A stretch of 64,000 bases of DNA, taken from the NCBI RefSeq assembly GCF_017591425.1, contig NW_024466512.1, positions 18,913,001 to 18,977,000 on the forward strand, in the 5' to 3' direction. Under the pieces are notes generated by a model. It did no database searches. It saw only the letters and a list, made by a program, of their open reading frames with translations, and was not told the origin of the DNA. Origin of the DNA: Ochotona curzoniae (Eukaryota > Chordata > Mammalia > Lagomorpha > Ochotonidae). A program made the translations under genes and the position numbers. This document shows, piece after piece, positions 24,094 through 34,790 of this stretch. How positions within the stretch are numbered: the stretch's first letter is position 1; each line of letters starts with the position of its first letter.

Positions 24094-24445
24094 CTTTTTC
24101 TGGCTTTTAATTTTTTAAGTTGCATTTATCCTTATTGTAAAGGCAGATATACAGAGAGGAGGAGACACAAAGAGGAAGATCTTCCATCCAATGGTATTCC
24201 CCAAGCAGTCACAACAGCTGGAGCTGAGCTAATCCAAAACCAGGAGCTTCTTCTGGGTCTCCCACATGGATGCAGGTCCCAAGGCTTTGGGCCGTCCTCA
24301 ACTGCTTTCCTAGGCCACAAGCAAGGAGCTAGATGGGAAGCAGGGCAGCCGGGATTAGAACCAGTGCCCGTATGAGATCGCAGAGCATTCAAGGTGAGGA
24401 CTTTAGCCACTAGGCTATTGTGCCATGCCCTTTTTCTGGCTTTTA
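24094..24445 (-). mobile_element. Pika-type SINE inside the old L1, with 16-bp target-site duplication
   Basis: ctttttctggctttta is repeated exactly at 24094-24109 and 24430-24445 and brackets the SINE body 24110-24429. Body landmarks in reverse: gcagatatacagagaggagg, gaagatcttccatccaatgg, taggccacaagcaagg, gggattagaaccagtgccc. Confidence 0.93.
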
Positions 24446-24547
24446 CAAGAAATCTTTGTCCAGCCATAAGTCATGAAAATGTTAAGCTTTTGCTGAAAAA
24501 CCTTATGATTATGATTTTTATGTTTTATCTATACTTTATCAGGAATT

Positions 24548-24815
24548 TTTTTTATCAATTTCAGAGGCAAAGAAAGACAGACTTAGAGTTCCATCCACTG
24601 GTCCATTCCATTATATGCCTGTGCCAGCTTGAGCTAACCCATGCTAAAATATGCAGCTGGGAACTCAGTAAGGGTTCATCATGTAGGAGACAGGAACCCG
24701 ATCATTTAGGCCATCATCGCTGTCTCCTGGGGTCTGCACTGGCAGGAAGCTGGGGTAAGGAGCTGGAGACAGAGAGAGAATACAGTCACTGCAGTATGGG
24801 CCACAGGCATCCTAA
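24548..24815 (-). mobile_element. Old lagomorph C-type SINE, antisense
   Basis: Reversed landmarks of the older class: ttatcaatttcagaggcaaa, gttccatccactggtccatt, gccagcttgagctaaccc, ctggcaggaagctggggta, ggccacaggcatcctaacc. Confidence 0.7.
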
Positions 24816-25616
24816 CCACCAGTCTTGAAATCAAACTCCTATAATGTGAAAGTAGGACCCGGTCTCTTGTCTGTCTCCCTTAACCTGGGGTGTCCTTGCC
24901 TGCCCTTTATCAACAGGGATTCACTGACTTAAGGGAGTGTTCCTGCCGACCCTACAAAGTCCTATGATGAAATTCAAGGAGGCATTTGTTGCTCATTGTT
25001 CATTATTATGTTTTTATATTTATTATATACTGGTTTGTGTTATCATAAATAAAACTACTTTTAATATTGCATCTCTGTGTTACTATAACACAGAATTTTT
25101 ATACATATAAACTGACACTATATCTAGTGGCCACGCCTTTTTCACTTACACAGGGATTTTATTTTTTACAGACTTCATTGAATTTTCCTCATAGATACTT
25201 ATCACTTCTTTTTCTCCAATACTTACATATTTTCCTTTTTAAAGTTTTGTATTAGAATTTCCATTATAATACTGAAGAAAGAGGTAAGAGTGTGTACCCT
25301 CATCTAACTCTCAATCTTAGGTGAAAACACTTTCAAGGCTTCAACACTGAGTGCGAAGGCTTCTGCAGAACTTAAAAATGTATTTTATTTCATTAAAGAA
25401 GCTCTCCTCCTTTCTAGTTGTCTCAGGTCATTATCATGAATGGGTATTGAGTGTTTTCAAATATTTGTTCTGCATCAGTTGAGATTACTGTATTATTTTC
25501 CCTTTATAATGTAATTGTGGCAAATTAAATTTGATTCTTGAATGTTAAAGTAATCTCGCATTCCTAAGATAAACCCCAGTTGGTTACAACATATTGTCCT
25601 TTCAAGCTAAATTTTG

Positions 25617-25723
25617 TGGGGGCTGGTGGGGGCGGGGGAGGAGGCATACCAAGCTAATCCTCCATCTACAGTGTCAGTATCCCATATGGGTCCAGCCATC
25701 TTGGAGCCAATCAGTGCATAGAA

Positions 25724-25771
<48 letters not shown>

Positions 25772-25797
25772 CTCTCTCTTCCAAATAAAAATAATCT
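25617..25797 (+). mobile_element. Lagomorph C-type SINE, internally deleted
   Basis: It begins ggctggtgggggcgg, then agctaatcctccatctac and tatcccatatgggtcc, and jumps to a long TC tract and tccaaataaaaataatctc. Most of the middle is missing. Confidence 0.8.
25728..25768 (+). repeat. (TC)n microsatellite in a SINE
   Basis: About 40 bp of perfect tc dinucleotides expanded from the ctctctct part of the SINE. Confidence 0.95.
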
Positions 25798-26050
25798 CTT
25801 TTAATGCTCTTTTTGATAATTTAACTAACGGTGCTTTGTCTAGGATTTTGTCATGTATGTTTAAGAAAGGGATTAACCTGTAATTTGTATTCCTTTTATG
25901 TCATCCTCAGGTTTCTTCTTACATTCTTTGTAAGAATTTCTGTAAGACTCGTGTTACTTTTTCTTAACATTTGGAAGAATTCAAGGGTGAGGCCATGCAG
26001 GCCTAGTGATATCCTGTGGGAAGATTTATAATCCCAGATAAACACCCATA

Positions 26051-26996
26051 AATGCTGGATCTTCAAATTGCCAGTATTTCAAAAGATTTCAGTGTTTCAC
26101 TCCCAGAAATATTCAGAAAATACTGCCATTGCCATGTCAGCTTCCGCCTGGGTTTTTTTTTTTTCACAAATGTTTTCTTTCAAGGTCAACTCCGGGGACC
26201 CACAAGCCATCTATGCAGTCTGTCCGAGGAGCAGGGACATTGTTACTAGGAAAGGAGAGGCAATCACCATCCTTGTAGAAAGGGGATTTGTTCAGAATTT
26301 AACACAGGGGAGAAGGAATTAAGACATCAGAGTCTGCCTTTTTGCTACACACTCCAGACTCCTCTGGCTAAAACAAAAGCCAAGTCCCAATTCTCTATGC
26401 AAACCCTTCCAGACACAGGTAGGCCTTTATTTCCAAGACCTGTTAGGTTTCCCTGTGGGCAGCTCAGGCTTTTTGTTACTTCTGCTTCAGGGCCAGAGCA
26501 GGGAGAGACAGAGACGTGCATCTGGAAACCTATGCTGTCGTCATCCTCGCTTCCCACAGATTGGGCTCCCCTAGGGAATGAAGCCAGACTGAGTTCTGGG
26601 GCTCTGGTTGAAGAGTCCAAATCAGCAAGTTGTTTTCAGCAACAGGAACATGGGTTGCAGCCCTGTGGGCCTGATAAGCTACCTCCAACTGGCAGAAACT
26701 CAAGTGGAGGTGCCCGGGAGTCTGTCTACAGACTGTGAACAGAGCTGGGCTGGCAGCCCTGACAGCCTTGGAGAAGACACCCACAGCCTATTGAACACGG
26801 AGGGTGTAGAGAAAGCCTGTACAGGCAGGCACTTCCAAATGAACCAGACATACATTTGGCAAGAGCTAAGTGCAGCCAAGATCATCCTCAAATAAAGTCA
26901 AAGACATCTCAATTCTTCCCTGGATTATGTAAAATTCAACATTTTCATAGGATCCCAAAAACATGCAGGAAAGAGCCAGAAAAAATTACTGACACT
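26051..26996. other. Unassigned intronic sequence, locally open on both strands
   Basis: From 26340 to 26900 several overlapping frames are open on both strands and base composition is more even than nearby. No domain or splice context is recognisable, and no repeat family could be named. Confidence 0.35.
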
Positions 26997-27242
26997 GGGG
27001 CCAGCAACATGTCACATCGGGCTAAGCTTCCACTTGCAACACCAGGATCCCATATGGGTGCTGGTTTGAGTCCCTGCTGCTCCACTTCCCATCCAGCTTG
27101 CTACTTATGGCCTGAAAAATCAGCAGAGGATGGCTCAAGTCTTGGGGCTCTGTACCCTGTGGGAGACTTGTAAGAAGTCCCTAGCCCCCTGCTTCGGACT
27201 GGCCCAGCCATTTTGGAGTGTACCATTAGATGGAAGATGGAA

Positions 27243-27284
<42 letters not shown>

Positions 27285-27310
27285 CTTCTCTCTATAACTC
27301 TTTCTGGGTG
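26997..27310 (+). mobile_element. Lagomorph C-type SINE with (TC)n
   Basis: Head ggggccagcaacatgtcaca, then gatcccatatgggtgctgg, cacttcccatccagcttgc, ggcccagccattttgga, agatggaagatggaagatt, followed by about 35 bp of tc repeats. Confidence 0.88.
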
Positions 27311-27314
27311 TAAA

Positions 27315-27375
27315 ATTTATGTATATATTATATATGCATATAATATATGTGTGTATATATACATATACTTATATT
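27315..27375. repeat. (TA)n-rich low-complexity tract
   Basis: Alternating tatata, tatgca and gtgtata units directly downstream of a SINE tail. Confidence 0.85.
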
Positions 27376-28880
27376 TTACTGATAGAGCAAGGACACAAAC
27401 CTTAGGACACACAACCCAGCTGCTCAGCCATTACAGCCCTAGCATTGTACACAGTCAATCCACCCCACATCCCAGGGACTCTTACCCTGTATTTCAAAAG
27501 ACCAGTCTAACCCTTGCCTTGCATTATTCCCCACCCCACCCTCTGCAATCATTTCCAATCACCTGGCCCCCAGAGAGGAAGTCCTACTATGTCTGAAAAG
27601 CTACCTCAGCTCCGAATCCCACAAGTGTCCAACACTGTAAGGTCAAGACTGCAGAAGAACTGGGCCCCTGCCACTGTGTTTTCTCCATCTCCAGGGCAGC
27701 AGTGGCCATCTCTGGGGAATTTATTTCTCTTCAATAATTTTGTTTTTGGCTGTGAGTTCGTGCCTCATTTGCTCTCTGTTCCGTGCTTCTTTCCTAACAG
27801 ATACAAAATAGATCAATAAGTCTAGTGATTAAAGGCTCCAGATCCTGATTTCTTTATTTCCATTTGCAATGAGAGTAAAATCCTTTTTAAATGTGGCTTA
27901 TCTTTAATTCTCCCTCGAAGTGTTGTGGAGCAAAAGAAATCCATACCCCCATGTCTAAACCTACTTTGGGGTTATCTGGAAGAGGGCCAGTGAGAAAACT
28001 CCCCAGGAAATACAGTTGCTGAGTACATCTTATTGGAGGCAATTACCTGACAAAATCACAGGGGCCAATTGGCCTGCTTTGATCTCCTCCTTCCTCTGTG
28101 GTTCTTGTACCCAAAAGACAGCAAATGCCCCATCCCAGAAGATCCAGAATGCAGGATGATGAGGCTCCATGTGACATTCTATAGGACTTAAAGCAGAAAA
28201 GCCAGAGACATACTATGGAGTCCAGATGATTCACCTGTTTAGTCTAGGCACTTGGTGGGCTATTCTTGCTTCGTAATTACTTATTGATTTCCACTTTGTT
28301 AAAATGAATGTCAACCCAGGGCCAAGCACCGTGTTTGATACCGAGGAGCCAGGATAGACAGTGCATGGTTGCTACCCTGGGGCATTCACTATTTTAGCTG
28401 GAGAGACAGAGATACAAATGGCTGAGCTGCAGGCAGATTCATGCTAGGGCACAAGAGAAACAGAGTGTACTGAAAGAACCAAGAAGAAAGCAATCAATTG
28501 AAGCATGGATGTCCCCTTTATTCTTCCCTCCTCCTCTGCTCCCCTTAGGCAGAAGGTACTGCACTCGCTCTGGATTCTGGCAGAGGATGCTAGAGGAAGA
28601 GGCTCAACTCTCACAGCTGGAAGCCATTAGTCCTGTCACAGTGACATGCGAGGCAAGGAGAAGGATGGACACAGGAGAGGCCAGGATGGAGCAGCCAAGC
28701 TCAGGTGCCAGCTGGAGTAGGAAGGTAGACAGGGGAAAAACCAGGAAGTGAAAGCCCTCTTTGTTACTCAGATCTTTGCAGCACTTGCCCAGAGAGGGTG
28801 AGCAGCATCCACTCACGGCTAGGATCCCCAGCGCTGCTTGGAACTGCCTGTGTCACTGGTCTTCCCTCCACAGTTTCAAG
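27376..28880. other. Unassigned sequence with an old LINE-like patch
   Basis: At 28315-28420, ccaagcaccgtgtttgatac and agctggagagacagagat follow a common ancient LINE (L2/L3 class) tail. The remaining sequence is unassigned. Confidence 0.35.
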
Positions 28881-28884
28881 GGTT

Positions 28885-29130
28885 CAGGAAGACTACTGGG
28901 CTCTGACAGCATGCACGACATCGTGTCAGACACAGTAACAAGTATGAGAAGGGGCAAAACTCAGTTCCTGCCACCAAAGGGCTAGTCTTGTGTGTGTCAA
29001 CAGAAGCATGAGATAGAATGTAAGAAATGACAGTAAATGTGGAACAAACTCCTCGGCTGAGATGACTGGGAAGAGCTTCTTGGAGGAGGTGACTTTTGCA
29101 TGAGACTCTCAAGATGGTTAGAATTCAAGT
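28885..29130 (+). mobile_element. Ancient LINE fragment (L2/L3 class), low certainty
   Basis: agttcctgccaccaaaggg, gaagagcttcttggaggagg and tgacttttgcatgagactct recur in old mammalian LINE tails. I cannot settle L2 versus L3. Confidence 0.4.
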
Positions 29131-30500
29131 AAGTTGAGAGAGGTCAAGGAAGAACATTCTAGAAAGATACTAGTGGCAAAGGCACCAGAGTTCCACACAT
29201 GAGAAAATATATAGAAAATCGGAATTCACGACAGGCAAAAATAGCAGTGCAGTTAAAAAAAAAAAAACCTTGGTTCTAGGGGGGAGTGTCAATCCCGTGC
29301 CATGGAGTCTGGACTGACCGCTGCTGGCCACGAGGAGTCGCTGGCAAGATGTGAGGCTGGATATAGACTGAAAAAAAAAAAGAGCAAATAGTCTCACATA
29401 ACACTTCCAGAAAACACCCCTCCCAGGCCAAGGAAGGTGATTCAAATGGAAGATGTCAAAACGTCGCCCAGTCCAGGGTTATAAATTTACCTGCCAACCA
29501 CTGAGAGCCATATCAGCTGGAGAAGCTTTAAGCCTCTCTACAGCATTTATTTCCCAGTCAAAAATGTAAGGTACTAAAAACAGTAGAGAAAAAAGGCAAG
29601 CTGAGGTTGAATGGGGAGCCCTGGACGTAGAGAAAATACGTTAAACTGCAGCAAAATCAAAAGGAGTATAAATGCCATCCGTCAGACATCTCTCGCTGCC
29701 AGGTCAAGCGTCTACCACTTGGCTGGCTTCCATCCCTACTGGCACCTCCATCTGAACCACTATACACTGCTGTGCCTGGTAATTAAAGGTAAGGTTACAC
29801 ACATGCACGGCCAAAGCAGAGAGGCCAAACATGTGGGTAAGCATCATTAGGAAGGGCCCATTCGTACAGCAGAGTGTATAAAGCTATAGGGAGCTGCCAT
29901 CACTGAGTGGAGTGACCTTCCACGAGCACCCTTGAGGTGACCAACAACCGGCTCGCCTGACTTCTGTGGGCCAAACCACCACAGGGGACGGGGCATTTGC
30001 TGGAGGTAGGGGACAGGTTGTCCTTTCAAGACCCATGCACAACTGGGAGAGGACAGGCTGGAGAAAAACACAGTTCTTCCTTCTTGGCTCAAATACTGAC
30101 AATGGCCTTGCCAAACAGCCAGTGAAGGTGATACAAGCTGTCATCCAAGAAGAGACTTCAGATTGATACAGAAAATGTTTATTAAACTGAGTTACCAAAC
30201 ATGTACTCAGCACCACTTAGCTCTGAGAATAAAATTGCTTAGATATTATAGTGAAGTCTTCTAATGAGGTTAATGTTCAGTTTCCTGACAATCAAATCAA
30301 CACACACGATTCCTGAAATGTTTAATTTCTGAAATGAAGTCCAATTGCAATAGCAATGCATTAAAAAAAAAAAACTGACACACTTGGCAAGGTCTAAGTC
30401 AGCATGGGAAGCCTAGTCCAATGAGGGCTCTGCTTGGTTTCTTCCTCTAACCATTCTTGGTGGAATTAATCACTCTACTTCCTTAAGTGTTATAAAGGCA
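29131..30500. other. Unassigned intronic sequence
   Basis: Two A-rich runs (29254-29267 and 30361-30373) are the only low-complexity parts. The plus frame 29611-29850 ends near a gtaagg but shows no recognised domain. Confidence 0.4.
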
Positions 30501-30605
30501 CTGGACACGTGTTGTTGGAAAGACACCAAGTCTTGTTCATCCTAGTGATCCCAGTGCCTGGCCCTATATTGATCACAGAGTAAACTTCCAACAAATATTT
30601 GCTGA
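30501..30605 (+). mobile_element. L2 LINE 3' tail
   Basis: tcttgttcatcctagtgatc, cccagtgcctggccctata and ccaacaaatatttgctgaa match the characteristic L2 end. Confidence 0.65.
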
Positions 30606-31640
30606 AGTGATAGTAAGCTGGGTTTATTTGTGCTTGATCCTATGTTCAACAACAAGAGCTCCAAAGAGCCTTCATTGTTAAATTTGTCTTTATTTGCCAA
30701 GGAGACTCATGTGTGCTCTTCAACTCAAGCCTGTCTTCCAAGATCCAAACTCTTCAATCCATCCGCCAAACAGGCTTCTTGTCTGGAAGTGCTCTAGCAC
30801 CAAACTCATTGTACCCTGACCAAGCTGATTCTCACACTTCTCTCTACAGCCCAGCCACATCTTATCAACATGTCTCACTTTCAACCCCAAATCACTCAGG
30901 CACTTACTGGGTATCGTGGGACCTGTCCCAGTGTCTTCTTATTTTGCCCCAATATCAGCACTAAGCTGAGATGTTTCTGCCTTTCTGCCGTTTTCACAAC
31001 TGTCCCACTTCCAAAATCACATCAGTCCATTCCCTCAACATCTCTCGCCTGAACCATAACGTCAGCCTTGATGTTCTTGGTGGCTTTATTTCATACAGTC
31101 TACAACCTGCTTTTCTGTTTAATTCATACACAGAATGAATAACTTATTTTTTAATCACTACTTAGTATTTCAATGTAAGAATGTACTTTAATTCACTAAT
31201 CATTCATGGTAAGACTCGCAGGAGGCTTCTAGTATATTTTGCTTTTGCAAAGCAGTGTCATGCTGGACTCTGCTTTCAACTTTTCATTAAATTCTGCCTC
31301 CTCCCTGTTCATGCAGGGAATTTCCTAGGATACAGACATGACCCAAGATATCCCTGTGGTTGCAGAAAAAACCAAAATATTCCTTCCTAGTTCAGTACCT
31401 GACCCAACAGACACTAACTTGTCTAGCCCCTTATCTGCCCTCTACCACTCTTGCTACCATCTCTTAAAGGTGGTAGCACTCCACACCTGCCAAAGGTGCT
31501 AAGGATTCTGAGCACACCTTGCTTCCACACTTTTCTCTAACTCACCTCCCTATTAACCCTCAGCACACCCCTATAGCTTCACTCTAACCATGCTGGATAT
31601 TGTCTCCTTCTGTGATCCCCAGCACTTCCCTCATGAGAAT
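30606..31640. other. Unassigned sequence with a possible short antisense L1 piece
   Basis: At 31150-31210, cacttagtatttcaatgtaag-like text resembles reversed L1 ORF2. The rest, pyrimidine-rich between 30700 and 31080, is not assigned. Confidence 0.35.
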
Positions 31641-32085
31641 AAAAGGAACATGACACAAAAGATACAAGAGTTCACTAAGGAATCAATTTTTCTTTGTCCC
31701 CATATGACACTAGAAGCACAAAAAAAAAATCATCTGGAAAGATCTACCAAGTAGAGTTTGAGAATTCCTTAGCACAAAAATCCAAAGTACAAAATTTTCC
31801 AGAATCCAAAATTTTTGAATATTCACAGGATGCCAAAAGTAGAAAATTTCCACATGCAATCACGTAACGGATTTCAGTCAAAACCCAAGTGCACAAAACT
31901 GTCATATATAATAACTATCAGGCTACGTGTGTGAGACATATATGAAACAAATAAATTCTGTGTTTAGTTCAGGTCCCACCCTCAAGATATCTTATTATCC
32001 GTACATAAACTTCCCATAATTCAAATAAATCTAGAATCCAAAACGTTTCTGGACGTAGCATTCCAGGCCCCCGGGCTAAATCTTT
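31641..32085. mobile_element. Ancient DNA-transposon-like repeat, family not named
   Basis: The stretch carries repeated aatccaaa words (31785, 31806, 32033), ttgaatattcacaggatgc, gaaacaaataaattctgtgt and cccaccctcaagatatctta. This layout matches an old mammalian DNA transposon whose ends read aatccgaaat. Orientation and name are left open. Confidence 0.45.
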
Positions 32086-33009
32086 TTAAATAGTTTCTAC
32101 TGTATTTACTAGCTTCCTAGGTGACACCTGGGTGTGCACAGGTTTCAAAGCACAGTTGAAATCAACTCCAAATGCTCTGAGTGGAGTAAGACATGTTTCC
32201 AAGGTCTCGGCTTTGTGCATGAGGTGTCGTGAACACACCTGAGTTCAAAATGAGGCTGTAAATTCTTGAGGTGGTAAGTCCTTGACATCTCACGGTCCGT
32301 TTTCACAGCAAGATGGGATCAAAACAGGACTTCATTTTTAAGCCTCAAAGGACAGTTGTGCATTAATCACAATATGGCTGGCCGTGTCCCTGGCATGGAG
32401 CATGCAATGACTATTATTTACTATTCCTTGAAAGTTCCCCCTCAATCTCCAAATCCAGCTGACATTCACCACAGCCATTTGGAGAACAATTACCCATTCA
32501 CCTTCCAATTTTCAGCTACTCAGAACCCCAAATGTTGCCGTCACTCTTGCTGGAAGGGCTATATCTTCCTGCTAGGATCATCACTGGTTTAAAAAAAAAA
32601 AAAATTGCCACTTCCCAGCCCTGGCTCTTTTCAGGGATACTAATAAGTTGAGTTTGATTTCTGCTTCTGCCATCTTAAAGAGAATCATAAATCTTCTAAA
32701 CTGGTTGCAACTCTGCAAGGAGCATGAGAACAGCAAGTTGCAAGACCAGACTGAGCACAGCAGGTGGATACCATCTACCTCTTGGAGAGAAAGTGGCTGA
32801 GGAATAAGCCAGTAAAACACTGTGGTTGTGAATCTTAAAAAACAAACAAACAAAAAAAAACAAAGAACAACAACAAAAAAACAGATACACATGGGATGAG
32901 TGCACTAACTCACATATTCACAAGTCTGGAACTTTTAAAACTCCTCTCACTTAAAAGATGTAAAGAAAACACATTAAGTTTCCGAATTATTGAAATCAAT
33001 GTTGTTATT
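32086..33009. other. Unassigned intronic sequence
   Basis: A-rich stretch with aaacaaacaaac at 32840-32885; otherwise nothing recognised. The antisense frames at 32581-32905 come from reading that A-rich tract. Confidence 0.4.
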
Positions 33010-33300
33010 GGGGCTCAACAGATTTATCCTCCCACTTGTGGCACCAGCATTCCATATGGGTGTTTGTTTGTGTTCCAGCTGCTCTACTTCCAATCCAGCT
33101 TCCTGGTTATTGTGTGGGAAAGCAGCGGTGCTTGGGATCCTGCAGCTGCCTGGGAGATGCAGAAGACCTTCTGGCTCCTGGCATCAGATGAGCTCAGCTC
33201 TGACCACTGCAGCCATTGATGGAGTGAACCAATGAATGGAAGTTTTTTCTCTCTGTCTCTCCTCTCTGCAAATTTGCCTTTCAAATAAAAATAAAATCTT
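33010..33300 (+). mobile_element. Lagomorph C-type SINE
   Basis: Head ttggggctcaacagatttat, body ttccatatgggtgtttg, gctcctggcatcagatgag, agtgaaccaatgaatgga, tctctcctctctgcaaat and the tail ttcaaataaaaataaaatct. Its tail abuts the next SINE directly. Confidence 0.88.
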
Positions 33301-33630
33301 GGGGCCTGGCATGGTAGGCTAGCAGCTAAAGTCCTCGCCTTGCACATCCGAGATTCCATATAGGCATCGGTTCGTGTCCCAGCAGCCCTGCTTCACATCC
33401 AGCTCCCTGTTTGTGGCCTGGGAGAGCAGCCAAGGACAGCCCAAGGCCTTGGGACCCTGCACCCACATGGGGAACTTGCAAGAAGCTGCTGGTTCCTGGC
33501 TTTGGAACAGCTCAGCTTCAACCACTGAGGCCATTTGGGGAGTAAATCAATGGACAGAAGATCTCTCTGTGTCTCCTCCTCTCTGTATATCTGACTTTCC
33601 AATTTAAAGGAAGCCTATTTTAAAAATCTT
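33301..33630 (+). mobile_element. Pika-type SINE inserted at the tail of the previous SINE
   Basis: Head ggggcctggcatggtaggct, then aaagtcctcgccttgcacat, gttcgtgtcccagcagccc, aaggacagcccaaggcctt, ccatttggggagtaaatc, tctctgtatatctgactttc. It carries the pika-diagnostic head. Confidence 0.92.
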
Positions 33631-33789
33631 TTTAAAATCTTTAAATCATGTATATTCCCAAGGTATGCGTTAGGCAACACTCAGGAGGAAAAAAAAAACC
33701 CATATTTCTATGAGATTCTATCCTTGCTGTACATGCACAAGACTTGAAAAGTTATGCACCATTCTTGCAATGGGTAATAAAGTCCAGAT

Positions 33790-34092
33790 TTTCAAGTTTT
33801 ATTTGTTTATTTGAAATGCACAGTGGCAGGGGGCAGGAGGGAGAGGCAAAGAAAGATATTTCATCCACTGATTTACTCCCCCAATGCCTGTAATAGCCAG
33901 GACTGGGTCAAGATCAAGCCAGGAGCTGGAACTCCACTACGGTCTCCCATAGCAGTGATGGGGTCCAAGTACATAAGCCATCATCTCTGCCTCCCAGGGC
34001 ACAGGAATCCAGATTTTAAATGGATGGGGAACTAAAATGAAACACAGGAGTCCCAAGCAACAGGTTAGCCACTGTGCTACAGTGTCAGGCCC
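33790..34092 (-). mobile_element. Lagomorph C-type SINE, antisense
   Basis: Reversed body: tttatttgtttatttgaaat, ttcatccactgatttactcc, aagccaggagctggaactcc, tctgcctcccagggcaca, gccactgtgctacagtgtca. It is diverged and belongs to the older class. Confidence 0.8.
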
Positions 34093-34478
34093 AAAGCCCA
34101 AATTCAAACTCCATAAATGATTCCAAAATAATTATAAATTATGCAAAATTATTATTTGAAACAAGGTATGGCTAGGAGGTCATTTGTCTAATACACACAC
34201 TCAGTATTTTCCAAAGCTAACACATCAGAATATATAAGGGTAATTAAGGTCTTAGATTCAATATCCTGCAAGTTCCCAGAGATCAATTGATGCGATCTGC
34301 CCATAGACTGTTACAGAATTTCAGGAAGTGGGATGAAACATGGGGTTGAGCCACTGAGATACCAGGTTAAACTTCATAGAGAAAGGAATACTTAGGCTGA
34401 ACATCTGAAAAAAAAAATTGATTTTGATACAGGGATTGGTCACTAGTCAGTGAGATCCAAGACATAAAGATGGCAATG

Positions 34479-34790
34479 GTGGGGCCAACATTGTGTTATA
34501 ACAAGTTAACCCAGTATGTGTGACGCTGGCATCCCACAAGTGCACTGGTTTGAGTCCTGGGTGTTCAACTTCCAATCCAGCTCCCTGCTATGCACCTGGG
34601 AAAGTAGCAGCAGATAGCTCCAGCTTAGGGGCCCCTGCATCTCCCCGGGAGACCTGCACAAAGCTCCAGGCTCTTGGATTTAGCCTGGTCCATGAAGACT
34701 GAGCCACTATAGTGGTGTGGGAAGCAAACCCAGATCTCTTTCTAACTCTGCCTTTTAAATACATGAAGTAAATCTTTTTAAAAATGAAAA
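34479..34790 (+). mobile_element. Lagomorph C-type SINE
   Basis: Head tggggccaacattgtgttat, then ctggcatcccacaagtgcac, ccaatccagctccctgct, ccccgggagacctgcac and a tail of tacatgaagtaaatcttttt. Confidence 0.87.

Larger units (their letters stand above)
23290..26050 (-). mobile_element. Old L1M copy, antisense, broken by three SINEs
   Basis: The plus strand shows reversed ORF2 landmarks in order from the ORF2 end inward: tgtatccaggagaagtattc, agtaattgcaccaattcac, tacaagtccttaccagacat, agaaatctttgtccagcc, ctgcatcagttgagatta, tcgcattcctaagataaacc, aggattttgtcatgtatg. It is heavily diverged. SINEs interrupt it at 24110-24429, about 24548-24815 and about 25617-25797. Confidence 0.75.

Noticed and set aside
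24132..24828. Frames of 111 and 144 codons
   Set aside because: They are translations of SINE and old antisense L1 sequence, not genes.
26340..26900. Block open in several frames, considered as an LTR or gene remnant
   Set aside because: No LTR ends, primer-binding site or retroviral domain recognised; left as unassigned.
29611..29850. Plus-strand frame containing aaaggtaaggtt, which looked like an exon with a donor site
   Set aside because: No acceptor with pyrimidine tract at the right distance, no recognisable protein, and it is on the strand opposite to the gene.
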